Origin: JACRBK01 sp964427955
GTDB taxonomy: Bacteria > Chloroflexota > Anaerolineae > Aggregatilineales > Aggregatilineaceae
Assembly (NCBI GenBank): GCA_964427955.1
Contig: CAYRWY010000013.1
Location: 1 to 38,204 of the forward strand
Reading direction: 5' to 3'
Length of the DNA: 38,204 bases
The translations under genes were made by a program, and so were the position numbers. Below are positions 6,602 through 14,528 of this stretch, piece after piece. Numbering within the stretch: position 1 is the stretch's first letter; each line of letters starts with the position of its first letter. The notes beneath the pieces were generated by a model. It searched no databases, had not been told where the DNA came from, and saw only the letters and a program-made list of their open reading frames with translations.

Positions 6602-8929
6602 CTATTGCAAGGCCGGGCACTCGTAATCCCCGACTTCCTGCACCAGGTCCGCGCGGACCCATCCGGACACCTGGCCGCTGCCCACCCTGAGCGTCACCTG
6701 GAACCAACGCTGGTTGTCGGCCCCGATTTGCTGCGCCATGACCTGCATCGTCTGTCCGATGCGCGCGACGGTGATCGTCTCGACGGTGGGGCTGGGTTCC
6801 GAGCGCACGTTCACGTCGTTCTTGTCCACAAACACGATGCACAGCACGCTCGGCGTCGGGGTGATGCTGGGCGTATGCGTGGCGGTCGGCGTGTCCGTCG
6901 GCGTCGCGGTATTGGTCGGCGTGGGGGTGATGCTGGGCGTCGCGGTATTGGTCGGCGTGGCGGTCGGCGTATGCGTCAAGGTGGCCGTGGGCGTATCCGT
7001 CGGCGTCGAAGTGGCGGTCGCGGTGGGCGTGACGCTGGGCGTCCAGGTGTAGGTCGGCGTGGCCGTGGGCGTATACGTCAGCGTGGCGGTCGGCGTGATC
7101 GACGGCGTCAACGTCGGGGTATGGGTGGGCGGATTGAGGATTGGCTCCCAGGTCGATTGGGTCGCGAACGCTGCCGCGATCAGGATGACCCCGATCACCA
7201 CGGCGCTCACCGCCCACAGCCCATAGCGCCGCCGCTTCATCTGGCGGACTGCTTCTTCGAGCCGCAGAATGTCGGTGCGCCGTCCCAGGATGCGGAACGG
7301 CTCGTCTTTGGCGACGTCCAGCCAGCGCTGCGCCGTCTGCGGATCGTTGTCGTCCAGCGCGGCCTCGGCCCGTTCCAGGTGGCGCGCCAGCAGATCCGAG
7401 ACGATCATGCGGTAGCGCGGGTCCTGGGCATAATTGCGCAGGCCGCTGAGCATGGTCCGCGCCTGGCCTAACTCGTTCTCGTAGTTTTGAGCGATCAGCG
7501 CCGACGCCCGCTCGATGATGTGCCGCGCTTCGGCCATGTCGGCTTCGCTCTGGCGCGCGCGTTGCAGCAGGGCGTTGATCTCTTCGTGCGCCGGGGCGAG
7601 TTCGGCGGCGGTTTCCAGGGCGTGAACGGCCTCCGACGTCAGGCGCAGCCGCTCGTCGAGCATCGTGCCCGATTCCATGCGGGTGAGCGCGCCCTGCGCC
7701 TGGTTGTAAAGTTGGGCGATGATGTTATCGACCCGGTCCTCGATCTCGTTTACCAGCCGCTTGAGCCGTTCGCTGCCCGGCAGCATCTGGCGCAGCCCGG
7801 CCAGAGTGTTGAGCAGCAGTTGCAGATTCTTGGCCCGCTCGCTCAGCGAGCCGCTGGTCATATTGAGTTGGACGGTGGCCTGGTCGAACTGCTGCCGCAC
7901 GTTGCGGACCAGGTCGATCCGCTCGCGCGCCAGCGGATCGTTCGAGACGACGCGCAGCGCGCCTTCGTACTTTTGCAGCGCCGCGTCCCAATCGTCCGCC
8001 GCCAGCAGGCGGTCGCCTTCGGCCAGCAGTTCGCGCGCCAACGCCAGGTCTTGAATGTCCAGCAGCGCCTGTTCCACGTCTTTCCAACTGGTGATCCCGG
8101 CACGGGCGGCCAGGTCGCGGGCTTCGCGGTAAAGGCGCTCGGCCTCGTCGTAGTTTCCGGCGCGGACCAGCGAATTCGCCCGGTTGTAGGCGATGCGCGC
8201 ATCGAACGGAATCCGGTGATCCGGCACGACCCCACGCAGCAGGTTGTCTTCGGACTTCTGCCGGTAATCCTGCGCCTGGATATTCCCCGGATCGTCGGCC
8301 AGCAGCCGGTTGGCCAGATCGACCGTGCGCTGATAATCGCCCGAATAGTACGCCTGCGAGATTTCCGACAGCATGGCGCTGACGTTTTCAGGCGGGATCG
8401 ACGCCGGGGGCGGAGTGGGTGGTGTGGGGGCGGATGGCCCCTCACCGGTTGGGGGCGTCTTGGGCCGTGGGGCCGGGGGCGGCGTGGCGGGCCGGGCCGG
8501 TTCTTCGGGAATGTGGATGCCATAGCGCTCCAGCAGGCCGCGCACCTTCAACGCCAGGTGCGGACCCCGCTCCGCGGCCTGGCCCAACAGATCGAGGGTC
8601 TCCGGGTTGTTGGGATCGTGATCCAGCGCCTCGGCCAGAATATCCACCGCCTCGTCGATATCCTCTTCCGTCCCGGCGATCTCGATGCGGATGCGTGCCC
8701 GGCGCAGCAGGCCGCGCACGGCGGCAGTCTCCGGCGAAGGGGGCGCACTGTGGCGGGCGAGGGCGGTGAACAATTCGCGGGCTTCGGCTTCGAACTGGGT
8801 GTTTTTGCTTTGGGCCAGCAGCGCGCGGGCTTCGCTCTCCAGTTGGGCGATCTCGCTGGCCGTAGCACTGGCGGGCAGTTCTTCGATCTGGCGGCGTAAG
8901 CTGTCGAGTGATGGTCTCAGGTCGGGCAT
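6602..8929 (-). CDS. TPR-rich membrane protein with Thr/Pro stalk and extracytoplasmic SH3b domain
   Basis: The 775-residue protein has a helical N-terminal region of TPR-like repeats (e.g. DIAVDILAEALDHDPNNPETLDLLG-type helices at ~85-120, and units at ~195-230, 250-330 and 420-560). A Pro-rich linker at ~143-185 interrupts them. Basic KRRR precedes a single transmembrane helix (~570-590), placing the TPR part in the cytoplasm. A ~93-residue stalk made almost only of Thr, Pro, Ala and Ser (602-694) leads to a bacterial SH3 domain (~697-775) with VNVRSEPSPTVETI and SGWVRADLV, the SH3b pattern often linked to cell-wall binding. It is last in a unit with two kinases (26 bases after the upstream stop), so it probably relays between cytoplasmic scaffolding and the cell surface. 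No enzyme motif seen. Confidence 0.8.
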   Translation of the reverse strand: MPDLRPSLDSLRRQIEELPASATASEIAQLESEARALLAQSKNTQFEAEARELFTALARHSAPPSPETAAVRGLLRRARIRIEIAGTEEDIDEAVDILAEALDHDPNNPETLDLLGQAAERGPHLALKVRGLLERYGIHIPEEPARPATPPPAPRPKTPPTGEGPSAPTPPTPPPASIPPENVSAMLSEISQAYYSGDYQRTVDLANRLLADDPGNIQAQDYRQKSEDNLLRGVVPDHRIPFDARIAYNRANSLVRAGNYDEAERLYREARDLAARAGITSWKDVEQALLDIQDLALARELLAEGDRLLAADDWDAALQKYEGALRVVSNDPLARERIDLVRNVRQQFDQATVQLNMTSGSLSERAKNLQLLLNTLAGLRQMLPGSERLKRLVNEIEDRVDNIIAQLYNQAQGALTRMESGTMLDERLRLTSEAVHALETAAELAPAHEEINALLQRARQSEADMAEARHIIERASALIAQNYENELGQARTMLSGLRNYAQDPRYRMIVSDLLARHLERAEAALDDNDPQTAQRWLDVAKDEPFRILGRRTDILRLEEAVRQMKRRRYGLWAVSAVVIGVILIAAAFATQSTWEPILNPPTHTPTLTPSITPTATLTYTPTATPTYTWTPSVTPTATATSTPTDTPTATLTHTPTATPTNTATPSITPTPTNTATPTDTPTATHTPSITPTPSVLCIVFVDKNDVNVRSEPSPTVETITVARIGQTMQVMAQQIGADNQRWFQVTLRVGSGQVSGWVRADLVQEVGDYECPALQ
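6848..7126 (-). repeat. Low-complexity tract coding the Thr/Pro stalk
   Basis: About 280 bases of imperfect short repeats (GGCGT/GTCGGCG-type on the plus strand) code for repeated TPT, TPTAT and TPSITPTPT units of the stalk in the TPR/SH3b protein. Repeat length is irregular, so it is a coding low-complexity region and not a CRISPR or a regular minisatellite. Confidence 0.8.
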
Positions 8930-8955
8930 CGCTTTTCCTCACATTCGGTTGGGGG

Positions 8956-10098
8956 TCAGGGAATCACCCGGTGATTCAGGGCCTCGTTGATCTGGGCCAA
9001 CAGGCGGCGGATTTCAGCTTCGAGGTCTTCGTTGATGTCGTCCAGGATGACGGCTTCGAGCAGTCGTTCACGCGCGTCGCGCAGGGCGTCCTGCCCCCGG
9101 CGCAGGTCGGCCAGGCTGGCGCGAATCTGGTCGCGAGCTTCGCGCAGCGCCGGGACGGTGGGCGTTCCGGCCAGCTCCCACCCATGCCGCGCGGCGACCC
9201 GTTCCAGCCCGGTCATGAACGCGCCGATGTCGGAAATTCCCTGGCGGGCACCCTGCTGCAACAGGTCTTGCAGGGTCGAACTGAGCGTGGGTTCCACGCC
9301 AAAATCCAGCGAATTGACGTCGGCATAACGCTGCTCGACTTCGCTTTGCGACGCAGGCTGCGGGATCAACGCGCCTTTTTGGGGCGACAGCCCGGTGAAA
9401 ACCGGGTACAGCACCCCGACGCACAGATTATGGATGTCCTGCTTCAAGCGCTGATCGACAGTGTGCGTGCCGGACTCGATCAACTGGGAGCTGTTCAGAT
9501 CGATGATGCGCAAGGTTTCGCCATCCCAATAGACGTGTTCCAGCTTGTGGTCCAGGTAGACGATCCGCTGAGCATGGGCCGCCTGCAAAAAGCCGGCGAA
9601 CTGGATCGCCAGGTCGATCCCCTCTTCGGTGGGCAGGCGGCGGCGTCCGTTCGCGCCGCTCGGCTTCATCAGGTAGAACAGGCTGTAATGGCGCGGCAGC
9701 AGTTCCAGCGCCAGGTAAGGCCGCCAGTTGCGCGCCAGGGCGTTGTAGAACTGCTCGCGAAACGCCGCGATGTTGGTCCCGACCGAGATAATCTGCCCGC
9801 CCTCCGGGCGCTCACCCGGCGCCGACAGGTAGCCGCAGTCGTAGAGCTTCACCGCCGCAGGCTGCGCATCGAGCCGCAGCAGCAGATCGGCCTCGTTGAT
9901 GAAGGCCCGCGCTTCCCAGCGCGGCGTCCCATCGCCGGTCAGGTGTTCCGGGCGCATGACCTTGAGCGCGACCATCCGCCGGGTCCGCCGGTCTTCCGCT
10001 TCCAGCACGCGCGCGTAATGCCCCAGGGCAAAGGTGTCAATGTAGTTGCCAATCCGGTACAGCTCGTTCAGCGCCGTTTCTGCTGCCTGCATACTCAT
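8956..10098 (-). CDS. Divergent protein kinase-like protein
   Basis: The 380-residue protein keeps a kinase skeleton. VALK with Lys46 is in the ATP-binding lobe and Glu69 in INEADLL fits the C-helix Glu. VYLD-type text replaces HRD in the catalytic loop (YLDHKLEHVYW, Asp183, Lys185), IIDLN replaces DFG (Asp200), and Asp221 lies in the F-helix position. The loop Asn that helps bind Mg is replaced by His188, followed by Y-W-D. It may be an active atypical kinase or a pseudokinase. Residues ~290-375 are helical, with many charged residues and possible coiled coil. No membrane segment or signal. It lies 2 bases after the larger kinase gene and 26 bases before the TPR/SH3b gene; the same loop change occurs in its neighbour, so they probably work together. 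Confidence 0.75.
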   Translation of the reverse strand: MSMQAAETALNELYRIGNYIDTFALGHYARVLEAEDRRTRRMVALKVMRPEHLTGDGTPRWEARAFINEADLLLRLDAQPAAVKLYDCGYLSAPGERPEGGQIISVGTNIAAFREQFYNALARNWRPYLALELLPRHYSLFYLMKPSGANGRRRLPTEEGIDLAIQFAGFLQAAHAQRIVYLDHKLEHVYWDGETLRIIDLNSSQLIESGTHTVDQRLKQDIHNLCVGVLYPVFTGLSPQKGALIPQPASQSEVEQRYADVNSLDFGVEPTLSSTLQDLLQQGARQGISDIGAFMTGLERVAARHGWELAGTPTVPALREARDQIRASLADLRRGQDALRDARERLLEAVILDDINEDLEAEIRRLLAQINEALNHRVIP

Positions 10099-10100
10099 CC

Positions 10101-13100
10101 TTAAGGTATCTCATCCCGTGGGCTGTAGTCAATCGTAAACGAATCGATCTTGACCGTGACGCCCTCACCCGCCACGAACAGGAGCAGGGTGACGGGTTCG
10201 TTCTGCGGGAACAAGTAGACCGAGTCGCCCAGCCATTTGTCGTTGACATAGAAGCTTAACGTGGTTTCATTCGTGCGCCGCACCGACAGCGTGAGCTGGG
10301 GATTGGGCTGCGGGAATTGAGTGGAGGACCGGAAGCGGCCATCTTCGTTCAATCCCAGGCTCACGAAGTTGGTTTCGATGAACTGCACCTCGCCAATCGC
10401 CTGCTGATCGTCGGCATTGGCGGCCCCCAACCCGAAAGCGACCGCGCCATCGCCCAGGGCCAGCGGATCGTAGCCCGCCAGTTCCAGCGTGATATCGACC
10501 CGCCGCAGGCTGTTCGCCGCGCCCGGCTGGAACATGGCGCTGAGCAGATCCGGCGGGATCTCGATGATGCGCGGGGTATTGCCGCTGTCGCCCGCCGACA
10601 GCACCCAGGCCCCGTTCGTGGCCGGGACGAGTGCCCCCGCCGGTCCTGGCACGATGTTCGCAGGTAGCGCGGCCAGCGCGGCCAGCACGTCATTCCCGGA
10701 GCCTGACGCAGGCAGGGCTGCCACGGAGACGGGCGTCCGGCTGGGGAGCAGGGTGCTGGTCAAAAACAGCGTCGGCGTGATCGTTGGTGGAGCGTCGGTC
10801 GGCAGCACGGTGGGTGTCGCGCTGGGCGCGAGCGTCGCTGCCGGGGTGGTCGGCACTGCCGTGCTGGTCGGTTGGACCAGGATGGGCGGTGGCGTCGTCG
10901 TCGGTTGGGCGGCTACAACCGCTGACGTGGCGCTGGCTTGCGGGAGGACCGGCGCCGTCGCCAGGATGGCGGTCGGAACCGGCGTGCGCGGATTGTCCTT
11001 TTTGCCGCTCGACAGGTTGCGCACGACCGCCAGCCCTACCGCCCCGATCAGCACCACGACCACCCCGGCGATGATCCAGTTCCAGGGCAGATCGGATGAC
11101 GGAGCGGCCTCCGCGGCGCGGCGGGATGCGCGCCCGGACTCGCGATCATCTTCCAGGTAGGTGGGTGAATCGACCGGGGCCAGCGGTGGAGGCGGTGCTG
11201 CTTCGAGTAGTTGGTCTTCCACCTCGTCCGGCGGCAGTTGGCTGATAATCGACTGCCAGTGGCGGAACAGCGGGTAAGCCGGGTGCCGGGTGATGAACAG
11301 TGAGGCAAAATGCCGTTCGAAGGCCGCTAATTTTTCGCCGCGCGTCATCCGGGGGGTGGTATAGGTGTCCAGCACGGCCCGGTACATGTCTTCCCACTGG
11401 CGGACCTGGTGCGCGTAGTCGGCGCCCAGGGTGTCGCGGGTGATGATAACGATGCGGCCATGTGCCGCCGCGACGGCGGGATCGGGTTCTTCGCTGGTGC
11501 TGACGGCACCCTGTTCGACGGTCAGCCGGGCCTGCTGAAGTTCGACCGCGGCGTCGCGCAGGCCGGTCAGCCAGGTGATATACCGCTCCGCCCGCAAGGG
11601 CGTGGTTTCGACGGCCCGCTGCATGTGATCGAGGGCCGAGTCCAGCGCCTGCCGCGCCGCGTAAAAATCGCCATCGGACCAACTGCGCACGGCGTCGTTG
11701 GCCAACTGGACGCTCTGCTGCGCCCCGGCCAGCAGTTCCCCGGCCAGCGGGGCGTTCAGCGCGCCGCGGGCGGCTTCCAGGTCTTTCGGTCCGGCGACGG
11801 CATTCAAGGCCTGCTGGGCATTCTGGACCAGCCGCCGCCCGGTCAGGGCGCGATCCAACACCTGGAAAGCGCGGTGTGTGCGCGCGTTTTCGAAGCTCTT
11901 GGCAGCGGCATTGCACCAGAAATCCGCATCGTCCAGCTCGTTTTCGAGCAGGGCCAGCATCCCGCGCAGCACGTAATGCAGGTAGAGCGCCCGCCATCCG
12001 GCGCTGCTGCTCTGCTGCATGAAGGCCACGATCCCCCGGCTCATGGTGCGCAGGTAGAGCGTCGTGTTGGGCATCTGTTCGGCAAACGTCTGCCGCTCGT
12101 GTTCTTCGTCGCTCAACAGCACTGTCATCACCTGGGCCTCGGTCTGATCGGTGCGCGCCAGGTCTTCGGGACCATGATCGGCCAGCCAGTGGTCCAGCAG
12201 CTCGCCCAGCTTCTTCAGCCGGTTGGCGGCCATACGCTCGCCGTCGGTGCGCGCCAGATCATACGCCTGCTGGCCTGATTCGGCGGCATAGACGGTGTCC
12301 CCGCGATCCCACGCTTTCCAACCGTCGATCAGCTTGGCCGTCAGGGCCTGATTCGGGCTGATCTGCTCGACGAACGGAGCGTCGGGCACGCGGTTCGCCA
12401 GCGCCCCCAACCAGGCTGCCACCTGCTCGTTGAACGAGCGGATGACTTCCGCCGTATCGCGCAGCAGCTTGATCGTCGGCTGGCGGCGTCCCAGGGCCAG
12501 GTAGTTCAGCACGGTCGTCCACCCTTCGGCGGCCTGCTGGAGTGCCCCCGCCGCGGCATGAAACTGCGGATCGGACAGATCGTCCAGGTAAGGCCGGATG
12601 AAGTTCTGCACGTCCGCAAACCAGGCCGACAGGTTGCTGCCGTCACTGCGCGGCTTGAACTGCGCCAGGGCCGTGATCGCCTGGCGCACTTCCTCGAAAT
12701 ACTCGTGCATGGTCGCGAAATAGGGCGACGTGGGATCGATCATCGCGGCTTGCTGGAGCAGATTCCTGGCCCGGTCCGGATCGCCGTAGACGTGTTGGCC
12801 CACCGTGTCCAGCCGCGCGATCACCTCCTGGGCGGCGCGCCCGGCACGCCGCAAGGGCGCCAGGGCGGCTTTCTGATCAGCCTCGGAATCGAGGGCGGTA
12901 CTGAGCGTAGTTTCGAGCTGATTCAGCAGATCGCCGATCTGCTGGTAGATGACTTGCAGTCCGACCAACCCCGGCGCGGGCGCGGCCCCTAACTCCGCCT
13001 CGATCTGATCCAGCAGGGCCAGTGTCGCGCGGGCGTTCGGCAGGGTGGGCAGGGTCTCGCGCAGGCGGACGAAATGCGGGCGCAGCAGCACCACGTCGGG

Positions 13101-14399
13101 CAGGTAGATCGCCAGTTGTTCGGCCAGCAGCCACTGCGCCTGGCGCGAATTGGGCCGTGCTTCGCTGGCGGTGAGGAGCACCTGTCCGGCGCCGGGCGCG
13201 TCACCCTGGAACAGAGGCGTCAGCGCGTTGAGGAAGCTGTTGGGTGGTGGCGCGACCCGCAGGTCTTCCAACGTGGCCGATGCCGCGATCAAGAACCGGA
13301 CGAGCGGCTGGTTAGTGTCGTCGGTGTCGGGCAGCAAATCGTGCAGCAGGGCCAGCGCGCGGGTCCAGTTGCCGCTTTCCAGGTAAATGCGAATGGCGTC
13401 CAGGTCAGCCTGCAAGCTGATCTGACGCAGGATACGCTGGATGTCCGCCGCGAGCGCCGCAACTTCGGGATAGCCGGGGTCCATGTCCAGCGCCCCTTGC
13501 AGCGAGGCCCGCAGTTCTTCGAGTTCTTCCTGGCTGGCGGTGGGCCGGACGCGCTTGCGCACCCGCGCCAGCAGGTCGTCGCGCGTCTTTTCGAGCGGCT
13601 GGCGATATTCGGCCAACGCGTGCCGCAGTTCGCGGATCGTGCCGTAGCGCCGCCGGGGATCGCTGTGCACGGCGCGCGTGATGATCCCTTGCAGCCGCGC
13701 GGAAAGACGGTCCGCTGTCGGGCCGAAGTTGACGAAGAAGTTGTCGCCGTCCTGCACCTCGACCGCCAGCCGGTTACCCCCGGTGAAAATGAAGTACAGC
13801 AGCTCTCCGACCTGGTAGATGTCCGTGGCGCGGGAGATGGCGGGTGGGGCGCCGGGTTCGTCGGTGAAGACGGCGTTGCCCCAATCGATCACCTTCAGCC
13901 GGTAATTGGCCCGATCCCAGAACAGGTGCTTGGCATCGACGTCGTTGTAGATCACCTGCCGGTCGTGGGCATGGGCCAGCAGGTCCAGCAGGTTGTCGAT
14001 GATCACCAGTACTTCGAGTTCGGGGAGATATTCCCCTTGAGCGGCACGTTCCAGGACCAGGGTCTCGACGATCTCCCCGACCGCCATGTCCATCACGATG
14101 TACTCGTGCGTATGCCCACCCACGCGGAAGGTCCCGCTGCCGCGCAGCTCGGTCAGCACCGGATGGCCGGTCAGCCGTTCCAGTGCCTGTTTTTCAGTGC
14201 GAATGCTCACCTCTTGCCCGGCGCGCATGGGCGGGGCGTCCTGCGAGGCCGGGCGTTTGATCACCACCGGGCGGTCCTGGTCGTGCGTATCGTAGGCGCG
14301 CAGCGTTTCCCCCGACCGGCCCCGCGGATAGATGTGATCGTAGCGATAGCGGTTATCAAACAGACTTTCGGTGCGCCGTCCTGGTGGTTGAACGGTCAT
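10101..14399 (-). CDS. Large membrane-anchored kinase-like protein: kinase, helical repeats, TM, stalk, lectin-like domain
   Basis: This is a 1432-residue fusion. Residues ~15-275 are a divergent protein kinase: VVIK (Lys48), Glu69, catalytic loop YNDVDAKHLFW with Asp153, DWG (Asp172) and ATDIYQVGELLY for the F-helix. HRD is YND, the loop Lys is Asp155 and the Mg-binding Asn is His158, so activity is uncertain. Residues ~275-1050 are a long helical array with TPR-like pieces (e.g. DMDPGYPEVAALAADIQRI). One transmembrane helix at ~1107-1126 follows basic/Arg-rich sequence. A Thr/Pro stalk (~1130-1230) leads to a ~200-residue beta domain outside the cell (VDITLELAGYD, LTLSVRRTNETTLSFYVND), which looks like a concanavalin/LamG-type sandwich. 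Likely a sensor coupling an outside ligand to cytoplasmic signalling. First gene of a three-gene unit; start ATG follows GGGAG. Confidence 0.78.
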   Translation of the reverse strand: MTVQPPGRRTESLFDNRYRYDHIYPRGRSGETLRAYDTHDQDRPVVIKRPASQDAPPMRAGQEVSIRTEKQALERLTGHPVLTELRGSGTFRVGGHTHEYIVMDMAVGEIVETLVLERAAQGEYLPELEVLVIIDNLLDLLAHAHDRQVIYNDVDAKHLFWDRANYRLKVIDWGNAVFTDEPGAPPAISRATDIYQVGELLYFIFTGGNRLAVEVQDGDNFFVNFGPTADRLSARLQGIITRAVHSDPRRRYGTIRELRHALAEYRQPLEKTRDDLLARVRKRVRPTASQEELEELRASLQGALDMDPGYPEVAALAADIQRILRQISLQADLDAIRIYLESGNWTRALALLHDLLPDTDDTNQPLVRFLIAASATLEDLRVAPPPNSFLNALTPLFQGDAPGAGQVLLTASEARPNSRQAQWLLAEQLAIYLPDVVLLRPHFVRLRETLPTLPNARATLALLDQIEAELGAAPAPGLVGLQVIYQQIGDLLNQLETTLSTALDSEADQKAALAPLRRAGRAAQEVIARLDTVGQHVYGDPDRARNLLQQAAMIDPTSPYFATMHEYFEEVRQAITALAQFKPRSDGSNLSAWFADVQNFIRPYLDDLSDPQFHAAAGALQQAAEGWTTVLNYLALGRRQPTIKLLRDTAEVIRSFNEQVAAWLGALANRVPDAPFVEQISPNQALTAKLIDGWKAWDRGDTVYAAESGQQAYDLARTDGERMAANRLKKLGELLDHWLADHGPEDLARTDQTEAQVMTVLLSDEEHERQTFAEQMPNTTLYLRTMSRGIVAFMQQSSSAGWRALYLHYVLRGMLALLENELDDADFWCNAAAKSFENARTHRAFQVLDRALTGRRLVQNAQQALNAVAGPKDLEAARGALNAPLAGELLAGAQQSVQLANDAVRSWSDGDFYAARQALDSALDHMQRAVETTPLRAERYITWLTGLRDAAVELQQARLTVEQGAVSTSEEPDPAVAAAHGRIVIITRDTLGADYAHQVRQWEDMYRAVLDTYTTPRMTRGEKLAAFERHFASLFITRHPAYPLFRHWQSIISQLPPDEVEDQLLEAAPPPPLAPVDSPTYLEDDRESGRASRRAAEAAPSSDLPWNWIIAGVVVVLIGAVGLAVVRNLSSGKKDNPRTPVPTAILATAPVLPQASATSAVVAAQPTTTPPPILVQPTSTAVPTTPAATLAPSATPTVLPTDAPPTITPTLFLTSTLLPSRTPVSVAALPASGSGNDVLAALAALPANIVPGPAGALVPATNGAWVLSAGDSGNTPRIIEIPPDLLSAMFQPGAANSLRRVDITLELAGYDPLALGDGAVAFGLGAANADDQQAIGEVQFIETNFVSLGLNEDGRFRSSTQFPQPNPQLTLSVRRTNETTLSFYVNDKWLGDSVYLFPQNEPVTLLLFVAGEGVTVKIDSFTIDYSPRDEIP

Positions 14400-14431
14400 G
14401 CGCAGCTCCCTGGTGACGTTGAACGCCCCTT

Positions 14432-14461
14432 ATTGTACGCAGCGCCGGGCCGGAATACCAA
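14432..14461 (-). promoter_or_regulatory. Predicted promoter of the kinase-kinase-TPR unit
   Basis: TTGGTA (14461-14456) and TACAAT (14437-14432) are separated by 18 bases on the minus strand, 32 bases before the start of the large kinase gene. The divergent gap 14400-14528 also holds, on the plus side, a GTTAAAGTTAAG direct repeat and TAATAT just ahead of the BTAD regulator. Confidence 0.5.
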
Positions 14462-14528
14462 ACCGATTCTCCGACTCTCGGAAATCGTGTTAAAGTTAAG
14501 CCTAATATTATCCAGTTTCGAGCAATCT

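Noticed and set aside
6848..7126. Possible CRISPR or regular tandem repeat array
   Set aside because: Repeats are short, irregular and in frame; they code the Thr/Pro stalk of a membrane protein.
7487..10104. Long plus-strand open frames opposite the TPR/SH3b and small kinase genes
   Set aside because: They are antisense frames common in GC-rich DNA, with His/Arg/Gln/Gly-rich composition and no domain pattern, while the minus strand has clear kinase and TPR motifs.
13074..14528. N-terminal extension of the BTAD regulator reading frame by almost 500 codons
   Set aside because: This part is antisense to the kinase coding region, and the winged-helix domain begins exactly at the ATG 14529 after an intergenic gap with promoter elements.
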